Shown piece after piece: positions 27,018 through 35,788 of a stretch of 64,000 nt of DNA (the first letter of the stretch is position 1; every line of letters begins with the position of its first letter). Both the position numbers and the translations under genes were made by a program. The stretch comes from JACKII01 sp965222315 (GTDB lineage: Bacteria > Pseudomonadota > Alphaproteobacteria > Bin95), in NCBI GenBank assembly GCA_965222315.1, contig OZ244951.1, positions 2,790,001-2,854,000 of the forward strand. The letters are read 5' to 3'. Below the pieces are notes generated by a model, which was given only the letters and a program-made list of their open reading frames with translations, made no database searches and was not told the DNA's origin.

Positions 27018-29954
27018 CTACATTGGCGTAACGCGGCAGAGCAGCGACTTAAGGTTCGTCTGTTCGCTGATCGGGCAGCGCTGGTCCTTGTCGGTCAGGA
27101 AGTTAACCGGCTTCCAGGGGTGATAGGGCTGCTTCTCCCCCCAGCCGATGGGAATGAAGACGGATGTCTTTCGAATGCCAGAATAGACCCAGGCCCGTGC
27201 CTCGGTCTCGCCGTGGGCCGTCTCGATCCGTACCTGCTCACCGTCGCTGATGCCCAGCCGCCCCGCGGTTTCCGGGTGGATTTGGCAGTACAGGTCTGGC
27301 CACATCTCCTGCGCCTGCCAGGCATTGTGGGTCCAAGAATGGAAGTGCGGTGCGGGCGGGCGGCCGCTTACCAGTTCCAGGGTAAAGCCCTGATCCCGCA
27401 GTTTCGAGCCTGGCGCAGCATTGGCGCCGGACACGATGCGCCCGCGCGAAGCCAGCACCGCGCCCTTGTAGAACGGGTTCGGCACGCCCTCGGAGGCATC
27501 GTCGTCCAGCAACTCCACATAAGGCAGGTCGATGAGCCCTTCGCGCTCGCCATAGAATTCCGGCAGCGCGGACATTCCGAGGGCAGAGAACTTCGCCTCC
27601 TGCTCCTCCGTCCAGAACTCCAGCTTGCCGGTCGGCGTCGGAAAGCGGTGGCCTTCCGGCGCGCCGTGGGCAGTGGTGCCTTCCCGGTAGAGCGTCTCGA
27701 TCTCCTCGTCTTCCTCGCTTCGCACCGGGAAGCGTACCCAGCGGTAGGGACGGGAATGCAGGCGCTTCTGCGTGACACCGCGGGCCTGCTCGTTCTGGAT
27801 CATGGCCTCATCCCAGAACACGGCCGGGTCTTTCCATTTTTCGTTCATCACGTCGCCGAAGCCGAAGCGCTTGCCGAGTTCGATCCAGATCCAGCCGTCC
27901 GGTTTTGCCTCACCCGGTGGTTCTATCATCTTGTCGATCCAGACGATGCGCCGGTCCTCACAGGCCCGCCCGATCTCGCCTTTCTCAATTCCGGTCGCAA
28001 CTGGCAGAACGTAGTCGGCATAGGCACTGGTCTCGTTCAGGAACAAGTCGATATGCACCAGCAGGTCGAGCGCGGAAAGCGCCGCCCGCGTCTTGTCCTG
28101 GTCGGGCCAGAGCGCCATCGGGTTGTTGTTCGCAATCAATGCCTTCAGCGGATACGGCTGCCCAGTCAACATGGCGTCGCCCCAACCGGTAGGGCTCGTG
28201 CGGACGCGGGGGCGGTTCAGTTTGGCCCGCCGCTCGGCAGGCGCGTTCGCCTCTACCGGGCTGGAGGCGCTCATATTGAAATAGGCCCCGCCCGGCCGGC
28301 CCCAATTGCCGGTGATGGCGGCCACGAACATGATCGCCCGGTTGCTTTGCACTGAGTTGGTATGCTGGTTGAGCCCACGGCTGCCGAATATCACGCAACC
28401 GTCCGCGGCGGCTATTTCCTCGGCCAGTTGCCGGATGTCGGCGGCAGGCAAGTCGCAGATGGGTGCTGCCCAGTCCGGCGAGTAGCCACGTTCGAACAGA
28501 AAGTCCCGCCACTTCTCCCAGCCGACAACCCAGTCCCGGCAGAAGGCCGCGTCGTGCAGGCCTTGCTCCAGAATGTGATAGGCAAGCGCCAGCGACAGCG
28601 CGAGGTCGCCGCCAGGGCGGATCGGCAAGTGCCAATCGGCCTTGCTGGCGGTCACGGTCTGGCGGGGATCGACGCAGATCATCCGCGCACCGTTCTTCAG
28701 CCGCCAGTCGTTGATCATGCCGAAGTGAACCGGCCGCGTTTCCGCCTGATTGTCGCCAATATAGACGTAGAGCGCTGCCGAACCCATGTCGCCTTCGGTA
28801 TAGGAATTTCCGCTGCCGCCGTTCCCTTGCACGAGGCCGTACGCAACATTCTTACCCGACGAGCAATAGGGCTCGGTTGTCTCGAAGTTCGGCGTTCCGA
28901 ATAACTGGTAGAACAGGCGGATATAGCCCTTGTTCGCCAGCGTCCCGGTGCGTGTCCCTGCGAAGATGCCGAGCGCTTCCGCTCCGTACTCGTCCCGAAC
29001 GCCTTTGATCTTGTCGGCGATCTCGTCCAGCGCCTGCTCCCAGGAAATCGGTTCGAACTTGCTCTCTCCCCGCTTGCCAACCCGCTTCAGCGGTTGCGTC
29101 AGGCGCTTCTCGCTCGAGTATAGCTGCAGGGAAAGTTGCGACTTGGGGCAGACCCGCCCCTCCAGCATTGGGTCTTCATCGTTGCCGGTGATCTTCACCA
29201 GCTTGTCGCCCTTGAAGTGGAATTTGGTCGTGCAGGCGTTAAAGCAAATGTTACAGCCACCCGGCTCCACACGGTCCGGGGTGCGCTCTGCCCGCGGAAC
29301 CTTGTAGGGGTAGACAGACGGTTCTTCCTCGAACGTGCCGCTGTCGGTGATGGCCGGCATGGCCCGGTCCTGCGCCGTAAACGCCTGCGCCTCGCCGATC
29401 AGGCGGTCGAGATAGAGCGTGGCCGGCTCCAGCAGCCAGGGGTCGTTATCCACCAGTTTGCGCCCATCACCCTCCGCCGCTGCAAGCAACTCCGCCCGCT
29501 CGCCGAACCGGATGGCCTTGCCTGGACAGACGCTGGCGCAGGCAGTGGTCGGCTCCCCTTCCGCCCGGCGCTCGACACACAGATCGCATTTCACAGCATG
29601 ATGCCCGTCTGCGTCATAGCCCATGGCGCCGTACGGGCAGGCCGCCACGCACTCACCACAGCCGACGCATTTGTCCTCGTGCACCTGGACGATACCCGTT
29701 TCCGGGTCCTTCGTGATCGCCTTCGGGCTGACGGGACAGGCCCTCAGGCAGGCGGGCCGGTCGCAGTGCTGGCAGGCCATGGTGAGAAAATCGAGAGCAG
29801 GCCGTGCCGCGCCGTTCTTTGCCTCGCCCGGCAACCAAAGCACGCGGTTCCGCCGCTCCCCCGGCCCCAGACCGTGTTCAGTCTTGCAGGCGACCTCGCA
29901 GGACTTGCAGCCAGTACAGCGCTCCAGGTCGATCATCAGGGCCAAACGGCTCAT
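27018..29954 (-). CDS. Ferredoxin-molybdopterin oxidoreductase fusion (complex iron-sulfur molybdoenzyme)
   Basis: 978 residues from ATG 29954. Residues 1-190 are an NrfC/DmsB-like four-cluster ferredoxin (C13, C16, C19, C23; then ACQHC...C, CVGCGECVAACP, KCDLC...C). From about 230 a catalytic subunit follows, with CNICFNAC...C for its own [4Fe-4S] cluster and a molybdopterin dinucleotide domain ending near GEQVRIETAHGE. The probable Mo ligand region is EPYCSSGKNVAYG, with cysteine and no in-frame UGA. No twin-arginine signal is visible, so it seems cytoplasmic. SoeA-like sulfite oxidation or formate/thiosulfate-type chemistry are possible; none is proven. Confidence 0.75.
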   Translation of the reverse strand: MSRLALMIDLERCTGCKSCEVACKTEHGLGPGERRNRVLWLPGEAKNGAARPALDFLTMACQHCDRPACLRACPVSPKAITKDPETGIVQVHEDKCVGCGECVAACPYGAMGYDADGHHAVKCDLCVERRAEGEPTTACASVCPGKAIRFGERAELLAAAEGDGRKLVDNDPWLLEPATLYLDRLIGEAQAFTAQDRAMPAITDSGTFEEEPSVYPYKVPRAERTPDRVEPGGCNICFNACTTKFHFKGDKLVKITGNDEDPMLEGRVCPKSQLSLQLYSSEKRLTQPLKRVGKRGESKFEPISWEQALDEIADKIKGVRDEYGAEALGIFAGTRTGTLANKGYIRLFYQLFGTPNFETTEPYCSSGKNVAYGLVQGNGGSGNSYTEGDMGSAALYVYIGDNQAETRPVHFGMINDWRLKNGARMICVDPRQTVTASKADWHLPIRPGGDLALSLALAYHILEQGLHDAAFCRDWVVGWEKWRDFLFERGYSPDWAAPICDLPAADIRQLAEEIAAADGCVIFGSRGLNQHTNSVQSNRAIMFVAAITGNWGRPGGAYFNMSASSPVEANAPAERRAKLNRPRVRTSPTGWGDAMLTGQPYPLKALIANNNPMALWPDQDKTRAALSALDLLVHIDLFLNETSAYADYVLPVATGIEKGEIGRACEDRRIVWIDKMIEPPGEAKPDGWIWIELGKRFGFGDVMNEKWKDPAVFWDEAMIQNEQARGVTQKRLHSRPYRWVRFPVRSEEDEEIETLYREGTTAHGAPEGHRFPTPTGKLEFWTEEQEAKFSALGMSALPEFYGEREGLIDLPYVELLDDDASEGVPNPFYKGAVLASRGRIVSGANAAPGSKLRDQGFTLELVSGRPPAPHFHSWTHNAWQAQEMWPDLYCQIHPETAGRLGISDGEQVRIETAHGETEARAWVYSGIRKTSVFIPIGWGEKQPYHPWKPVNFLTDKDQRCPISEQTNLKSLLCRVTPM

Positions 29955-29956
29955 GC

Positions 29957-30727
29957 TCAAAAATCCCAGTCGGTGATGTGCCACCAGTAAATGTCGCCGC
30001 CATCGGCAACGTATCCCGCAAAGAACAGCACAATCAGAATGTGCATGAGCAAGCCGGCAAGGAAGCCCCAGGCGAGCAGCCGGTGGATCAACCGCCAGTG
30101 CCGTTGCGCCGGCGATAGCATTGCTGTCGCGCCGGTCAGATTAAGTTCTTCGTCACAGAGCCGCTGGTAAGCTCGCGCCTGCATGGGCTTCGATACCCAA
30201 TGACGTGGCTGGAGCGAGAACGTTGCCTCACTTGCTTGCGAATCGATCCGCTCCAGAAGGCCGCGTTTTTCGGCGATCAGTACCTTGAGCCGATCCCGCC
30301 GGGCGGGAGCCGGCGCGGCGAACGCGCCGTGCTTGCGCCCAAACGTGCCGGCCATCTGCGTAGCCCCCGCGCTGCGCGACCAAAGGCCAAGCACCACCAG
30401 CGCTGCCAGCAAGGCCAGCAACAACGTCGGAAACTGAAGAACCTGGAAGCTCCAATGCGCCAATACGCAGGCCAGACCAAGGCTCGCTATCCCCACATGG
30501 GCCCGGAAACCCGATTTACCTGACCGCCCGAACCGCTTTGCCATCACGGCTGCGAACGATGCAACCAGTAACAAAGACCCGATGATCGCAAGCGATTGCA
30601 GAAGCGGGCTTCCGGGCCTGGCCCAGTCCGCGCCGGAGACGCCAAAAACCATGGCCGCCAACAGCCCGGCCGCACTCAAGCAGAAAACAACGCCAAACAA
30701 GTGGCGATTGGAAAGATCGCGGGACAT
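29957..30727 (-). CDS. Small membrane subunit associated with the molybdoenzyme
   Basis: 256 residues from ATG 30727 (an earlier in-frame start adds 30 unlikely residues). About five hydrophobic helices: four in residues 9-115 and one near 218-242, separated by a basic cytoplasmic loop (about 120-205). Histidines in helices (RAHVGIA, LAHWSF, RLIHRLLAWG, GLLMHILIV) could ligate b-type haem, suggesting quinone or electron-carrier coupling for the molybdoenzyme whose start is 2 bases downstream. It is not an NrfD/DmsC-type anchor. No precise family is recognised; the C-terminus ends WWHITDWDF. Confidence 0.65.
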   Translation of the reverse strand: MSRDLSNRHLFGVVFCLSAAGLLAAMVFGVSGADWARPGSPLLQSLAIIGSLLLVASFAAVMAKRFGRSGKSGFRAHVGIASLGLACVLAHWSFQVLQFPTLLLALLAALVVLGLWSRSAGATQMAGTFGRKHGAFAAPAPARRDRLKVLIAEKRGLLERIDSQASEATFSLQPRHWVSKPMQARAYQRLCDEELNLTGATAMLSPAQRHWRLIHRLLAWGFLAGLLMHILIVLFFAGYVADGGDIYWWHITDWDF

Positions 30728-30914
30728 GAGCTTCACATGCAGACGGCTCGCCCAGGCCAGGCTTCGTGGGCGGGAATCCGAGTGTAACCGCTGTCCGCAC
30801 GAACCATCCAGAGACAATCGGACTCCTCTGCCGATTTACCGCGATGTGCGGAATACCGTCGCCAGTTATGCCCTCTTAAAGCCCAACAGCGGTTACGCTC
30901 CAGCGAGTCCGCCA

Positions 30915-33233
30915 TCATTGCACGCCGGCACCAACGGCCCGAACGTGATCCCGCCAGATTTCCGCCAGGCGGCTCTGAAAATTCAGCGTAAAGCGTTTGA
31001 TATCCCAAGCCGCACGGCTCTCCAGCGTAGACCGCAAGCTTTGCTTTAATGCAACGAGCGCGGCCCGGTCCGATGCTTTACCAACGGCAATACTGACATA
31101 GTCGCTGTCGCTGGCAGCCACCCAATCGGGCAAACCGGCCGCAGTCATGAAACTTGCGCCCATGCGCGACACGAAGTGCTGTCCCATCAAGGTCACCACT
31201 GGCCCCCCCATCCACATGGCCTGCAAGGTTGTCGTGCCGCCATTATACGGCAGGGTGTCGAGCGCGATGTCGATATCCGCATATTCCTGCATCATGTCTG
31301 CAAGGCCGGACGGCCCCCGGAAAATCAAACGGTCTGCGGAGATCCCCTCCGCTTCGAACAGCACGCGATAGCGTTCAATCGCGCCCTGGTCCTGAAAACT
31401 CGCTGCTTTCAACAATAGGCACGAATCCGGCAGTTCACGCAAAATCGCCGCCCAAAGCCGAATGGTCCGGGCCGTCAGTTTCGGAATATTGTTGAATGAG
31501 CCAAAGGTGACCGGTCGCTCTTCAAGTCCTCCTGGCCACGAAGGTTCCGGATAAGAATCGAGTGGGGCGAAACAAAATACGGTACCTGACAACCTCGCAA
31601 CGCGTTCGGAACAAAGCCTGTCCAGCTCTGGCGGCGTCACGGTTTGATCCCCAAAGAGCCAATCGATATTGGGCACGCCAGTCGAACCAGGATAACCCAG
31701 GTAACTTGCCTGCACTGGCGCCATCCGCTTGGCAAATAATTGCATCTGCGCCGCACTGGTATGCCCGGCTAGGTCGATCAGAATGTCGATTCCGTCACTC
31801 TCCACCATGCCAGGGAGTAACGCCAGCCTGTCCGGATGCACATCACGCCAATGGCCCCCTGCCCTTCCCGATACTAGGCGCTGCGCCCGCGCCGTTTGGT
31901 CATCACGGGTATTGCCGGTGAAGTAGATGGTCAGCGGAAAGGCCTGGTGGTTCCATTCCGCCAGCATTGGCTGCAGGAAGATATTAACGGGATGCTGGCG
32001 GTGCAGGTCGCGGCTGACCATCCCAATCCGCAACGGCCGGTCCGCGGACAGCGGATTACCAAAGCTGGACGCACTTCTGGCATCCGCACCCCAATCGGCG
32101 AACAGCGACCGGTGCAGCGCGGCTACCTCCTCCACCGATTTCTTGTCACTATAGAGCGCGCTCATGACGATACTGGACTTAATCGCCTCGTCACCCGCCG
32201 CCAGCAGGTCCTGGTAGTGCGCGATGGCAGCATCCGGATCGCCCAGCCGCCCGGCAATCGCTCCACGCACGGTATTGAGGGCAACGGGCGCGACACCGCC
32301 CTTCGCTTCGGCACAGCCCAGCGCCTGCTGGGCTAATTCCAACTGCCAGGACTTGGCGGCGATGTCGGCCAACGCCAGTTCCGCCGAACCACTTTCCGGC
32401 CGGAGCATTGCATTGCGCTCCAGCAGTTGCAGGGCTTCCTGCCAGAAATTGAACCGATAGCTGAGGTCCGCCAGCCGGCGCAGGACGGGTTCGTTTTCCG
32501 TCCTGCTGGCGGACTGCAACGCCGCCATGGCCTCGTCCATCAATCCCAGTTTTAGCAGCGCTTCCGCCAGCCCGCACTCGATCTCCAGGGCCAGCAGCGT
32601 TTCTCGGCGCTCTCCCTGCCCAGGAGCGCCTAGCGCGTGGTGCGCGGCACGCAACGCTTCCAGTGCGCCAGCATTGTTGCCGGTCTCCAACCGATAGAGA
32701 CCGATGCGGTGATGGGTATCCGCCAGCGCTTCACGATCAGCCCCAGCACAGATTACTGCCTTGTGGTAGTGAAACGCGGCGCGGTCCGGGTTGGCCGTCT
32801 TGTCGGATGCTTCGAGGATACGTGCCAGGGCAATGTGCGCCCGGCGATCGGTCGGCCGGGCGGCAGCGGCCCGCTGATAACAATCCAGCGCTTGCTCCGG
32901 CTTCTCGAGCCGGCGGAAGATGTTGCCTCGCTCCAGCCAAGCAGTGAAGTTCTCCGGATCCAGCCGAATTGCGCTTTCATAGGAAAGGTTGGCTTCGGAT
33001 AGCTGGCCCTGATTGCTTAATGTCCGGGCCTTCAGGATATGCGCCAACACGAAGCCTGGGCTGACAATCAGCGCTCGTTCGCAGTCATCCAGCGACGCTG
33101 CCCAGTCACCAGCCCGATACGCTGCATTGGCCTTGTTAAATGCCAGTGCTGCCTCATCGCTAGGCTGTACTTGCGCTTGAAACGACACGTCGCGCTTGTC
33201 GGTTGGACCAGTCAAACCCTTCTCCGCCGACAT
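30915..33233 (-). CDS. TPR-containing glycosyltransferase, O-GlcNAc transferase/SPINDLY type (GT41)
   Basis: 772 residues. Residues about 25-330 are tetratricopeptide repeats (for example AFNKANAAYRAGDWAASLDDCERAL and ESAIRLDPENFTAWLERGNIFRRL in pieces). Residues about 395-760 are the GT41 catalytic domain: RIGMVSRDLHRQHPV, DILIDLAGHTS, APVQASYLGYPGSTG, TFGSFNNIPKLT, DIALDTLPYNGGTTTLQAMWMGGPVVT. The enzyme transfers a sugar from a nucleotide sugar to protein Ser/Thr or to another glycan. In alphaproteobacteria relatives occur in polysaccharide, flagellin or holdfast-related loci; no such neighbour is present. It stands alone here. Confidence 0.85.
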   Translation of the reverse strand: MSAEKGLTGPTDKRDVSFQAQVQPSDEAALAFNKANAAYRAGDWAASLDDCERALIVSPGFVLAHILKARTLSNQGQLSEANLSYESAIRLDPENFTAWLERGNIFRRLEKPEQALDCYQRAAAARPTDRRAHIALARILEASDKTANPDRAAFHYHKAVICAGADREALADTHHRIGLYRLETGNNAGALEALRAAHHALGAPGQGERRETLLALEIECGLAEALLKLGLMDEAMAALQSASRTENEPVLRRLADLSYRFNFWQEALQLLERNAMLRPESGSAELALADIAAKSWQLELAQQALGCAEAKGGVAPVALNTVRGAIAGRLGDPDAAIAHYQDLLAAGDEAIKSSIVMSALYSDKKSVEEVAALHRSLFADWGADARSASSFGNPLSADRPLRIGMVSRDLHRQHPVNIFLQPMLAEWNHQAFPLTIYFTGNTRDDQTARAQRLVSGRAGGHWRDVHPDRLALLPGMVESDGIDILIDLAGHTSAAQMQLFAKRMAPVQASYLGYPGSTGVPNIDWLFGDQTVTPPELDRLCSERVARLSGTVFCFAPLDSYPEPSWPGGLEERPVTFGSFNNIPKLTARTIRLWAAILRELPDSCLLLKAASFQDQGAIERYRVLFEAEGISADRLIFRGPSGLADMMQEYADIDIALDTLPYNGGTTTLQAMWMGGPVVTLMGQHFVSRMGASFMTAAGLPDWVAASDSDYVSIAVGKASDRAALVALKQSLRSTLESRAAWDIKRFTLNFQSRLAEIWRDHVRAVGAGVQ

Positions 33234-33317
33234 TCCCTGTCCGCGTCAAACCTGGCGGCGATCTGGGATAGAAGCTAGCCAGGATCATAGGGCTGTCTGA
33301 TCAGTCCGTCAGCCCTA

Positions 33318-33483
33318 GCAGGCTGCTGAAAAAACCTAACTACTAGCGTCACCCTTCGACAGGCTCAGGGTGAAGCCAAATATTCTTCCCACTTTTCAAA
33401 TGCCTAAGCGCTTAGCGCTTCATCCTGAACCCGTCGAAGGATGGCTTTTCAGTACGGCAAAGTACTCTTTCAGCAGCCTGCTA
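33318..33483. repeat. Nested inverted-repeat intergenic element
   Basis: The 360-bp gap before the TRAP operon end holds an outer inverted repeat, AGCAGGCTGCTGAAA (from 33318) facing TTTCAGCAGCCTGCT (to about 33482). Nested inside, CACCCTTCGACAGGCTCAGG (about 33350-33370) faces CCTGAACCCGTCGAAGG (about 33424-33440). The inner motif also occurs at 19674-19812. It looks like a dispersed non-autonomous palindromic element; no reading frame is supported. Confidence 0.65.
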
Positions 33484-33535
33484 AGGCAGAAATACTTGGC
33501 ACTACGGAACTGGGGTCAGGCTCCATGAAAGAAAT

Positions 33536-33564
33536 CGGGCCAGTCACGGGATGCGACTGGCCCG
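33536..33564 (-). terminator. Terminator of the TRAP transporter operon
   Basis: CGGGCCAGTC (33536-33545) pairs with GACTGGCCCG (33555-33564), a perfect 10-bp stem. On the minus strand it is followed by ATTTCTTTC, placed 30 bases after the stop of the leftward permease gene. Confidence 0.75.
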
Positions 33565-33593
33565 AAATGTGCGGAACGCGGAGGCAGCCGAGG

Positions 33594-35660
33594 CTATGCT
33601 GCCACGGTTTCCCGTCTGCGATTGGCGAACCACGCCAATGCTATTGCCGGCACCAGCAGAACGATTGCCGCGATGTTCAACTCCAGGTTGGTTCGGCCAA
33701 CGATTTCATTCCCCGGCAGCATAAGTACCAGGCCGCCAGCAAACAACAGAATGCGGATCACCCAACCGACCGGACCCCAGACCACCAGGCGTCCAATGCC
33801 AACCAAATACCCCTGAAGGGCAGCGCTCAGCAGCACCACGCCGGCCAGTGCTGAAATCAGCACAACCGTGACCTCCGTAAAGGTGCCTTGGCCAATCAGG
33901 GCCGGGTTGAGGACGAAAAAGAACGGCACGAAATAGATGATCGTGCCAAGGCGCATTGCCTCCAGGCCGGTCTTGAGCGGGTTCGATTCAGCAACGCTCG
34001 CCGCCGCATAGGCGCCGATGGCGACCGGTGGCGTGATGAAGCTGATCATCCCCCAGTAGAGCAGGAACAGGTGCACCGCCAACTCGTTCAGGCCGCCTTG
34101 TACCAGCGCCGGCGAAACCGTCACCGCAAGGAACAGATACGCCGCGGTCACCGTCATGCCGATGCCGAGGACAAAGCTGGTCAAAGCGCCCAGGATCAGC
34201 AGCGTGATCACGTCTTCCCCGGCAATATTCACCAACTCGTAGGCGATGGAGCCAATCTTGCCGGAGAGCGTCAGCGCGCCAATGATCAGACCGATACCGG
34301 CCAGGATCGCCGCCAGTTCCGTAAACAACTTGCCGATACCGACCAGGAAACTCTGGAACTTTTTCAGGTTCCACCGGTGACGGGGCGAGGCCTGGTTAAT
34401 CAGCAGCAACAGCGCCGTTGCGTAATAAGGTGCCTGCGCCTCCCGCTGCATATGCATAAGCATGTAGATCAGCAGCACGAACACGAAGATGAAGTACCAG
34501 CCCTCTTTCAGCACCGTGATAACACGCGGCAACTCGCTGACCGGCAATCCCTTCAGGCCAAAGCGGGCAGAATAGGCGTCGATCTGCACGAAGAGCCCAA
34601 AGTAGTAGAGAACCGACGGGATGATGGCCGCCAAGACGATTTCGCCATAGGGAATCTCAAGGTAGGTCGCCATCACAAAGGCCGTGGCGCCCATGATCGG
34701 CGGCATCAGCACGCCGCCGGTGGAAGCGCAGGCTTCGACGCCGCCGGCGTAGCTGCCACGAAACCCAACCCGCTTCATCGCCGGAATGGTCATAACACCG
34801 GTCGTCAGCACGTTGGTGATAACCGACCCACTCATGGAGCCCATGAGGCCGCTCGCGAAGATCGCCACCTTGGCCGGTCCGCCGCGGAACTTGCCCAGCA
34901 TGGAAAAGGCCAGATTCAGGAAAAACGCGCCTCCGCCCGTAAACTGCAAGGCCACACCGAATACCAGGAAGCCTACCACCAGATTGGCGAACGCCTTCAT
35001 CGGAATGCCGAGTACGCTCTCGGTACCGAATATGTGGAACGCGCCGGCGATTTCCCATGATACCGCCTGGCCTTCAAACACGCCCGGAAATTGATCGGCG
35101 TATACGGGATAGACTGACAGCAGCACGCAGATAATGAAGATTGGCATGCCACCGCCACGCCGCGCCGCTTCCAGCACGATCGCCCACATGATGAAAGCCA
35201 GATAGGCCGGCAATTTCTCAGGGATCAACTCATAGCCAGAAACGACAAGGCTATCCGAGGTAATCGGGACATATTCCCAGCCGTCCAGGAGGATCTGGTT
35301 GCCGTGCAGCACGAAATAGATGCTGATGAGAAAAGTAATGGCGGCCAGCACAACATCATACCATGGTACGCTATCGGTCGGCCCGACACCCCGCCATGGC
35401 TGATAAAGCAGAAAGACCAGCGGCAGTAATAGCCCGAGCATAGCATAGAAGTACTCGGTCTCCAGCGGCACGTAGAGGCCCAGCCGGTTACCCAGGCCGA
35501 AAATCACATAGATGGAGAGCGCGATCGAGAGCAACGCCGAAGTCAGCAATACCGTCCACCAAAAAGGTGAGAGCTTGCGGTGGCGATCGACCGCGGCTTC
35601 CGCCTGTTGGATGGCTTCTTCCGCGACAATCGGCGTGCGGTTCGGAGGCGGGCTTGTCAT
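33594..35660 (-). CDS. TRAP transporter fused permease (DctQM type, TAXI-associated)
   Basis: 688 residues with about 16 membrane helices. The first roughly 200 residues form the small DctQ-like part and the remainder the DctM-like 12-helix transport domain (GGVLMPPIMGATAFVMATYLEIPYGEI; VLGIGMTVTAAYLFLAVTVSPALV; YWGMISFITPPVAIGAYAAASVAESNP in segments). This 4TM/12TM fusion is the standard permease of TAXI-type TRAP systems. It imports an organic acid or amino acid using an ion gradient and the periplasmic protein encoded just upstream. Confidence 0.9.
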   Translation of the reverse strand: MTSPPPNRTPIVAEEAIQQAEAAVDRHRKLSPFWWTVLLTSALLSIALSIYVIFGLGNRLGLYVPLETEYFYAMLGLLLPLVFLLYQPWRGVGPTDSVPWYDVVLAAITFLISIYFVLHGNQILLDGWEYVPITSDSLVVSGYELIPEKLPAYLAFIMWAIVLEAARRGGGMPIFIICVLLSVYPVYADQFPGVFEGQAVSWEIAGAFHIFGTESVLGIPMKAFANLVVGFLVFGVALQFTGGGAFFLNLAFSMLGKFRGGPAKVAIFASGLMGSMSGSVITNVLTTGVMTIPAMKRVGFRGSYAGGVEACASTGGVLMPPIMGATAFVMATYLEIPYGEIVLAAIIPSVLYYFGLFVQIDAYSARFGLKGLPVSELPRVITVLKEGWYFIFVFVLLIYMLMHMQREAQAPYYATALLLLINQASPRHRWNLKKFQSFLVGIGKLFTELAAILAGIGLIIGALTLSGKIGSIAYELVNIAGEDVITLLILGALTSFVLGIGMTVTAAYLFLAVTVSPALVQGGLNELAVHLFLLYWGMISFITPPVAIGAYAAASVAESNPLKTGLEAMRLGTIIYFVPFFFVLNPALIGQGTFTEVTVVLISALAGVVLLSAALQGYLVGIGRLVVWGPVGWVIRILLFAGGLVLMLPGNEIVGRTNLELNIAAIVLLVPAIALAWFANRRRETVAA

Positions 35661-35721
35661 GGTTTTTTTAACCGCTCGATGAGGGAGTTAAGAAACGGCA
35701 AAGATTAGGGGAACATGCAAC

Positions 35722-35745
35722 GGCCCGCCATTAAGATGGCGGGCC
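35722..35745 (-). terminator. Strong stem-loop between binding protein and permease genes
   Basis: GGCCCGCCAT (35722-35731) and ATGGCGGGCC (35736-35745) form a perfect 10-bp stem with a 4-base loop. No T-run follows on the minus strand, so it more likely attenuates or stabilises mRNA so that binding protein exceeds permease. Confidence 0.6.
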
Positions 35746-35788
35746 GCCACTGAAGCAGATGATGCTGGTTTACGCCATCGCGAAATGA

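Noticed and set aside
27018..29954. Selenocysteine codon in the molybdoenzyme
   Set aside because: The frame is continuous without internal UGA and the likely Mo-ligand segment contains cysteine.
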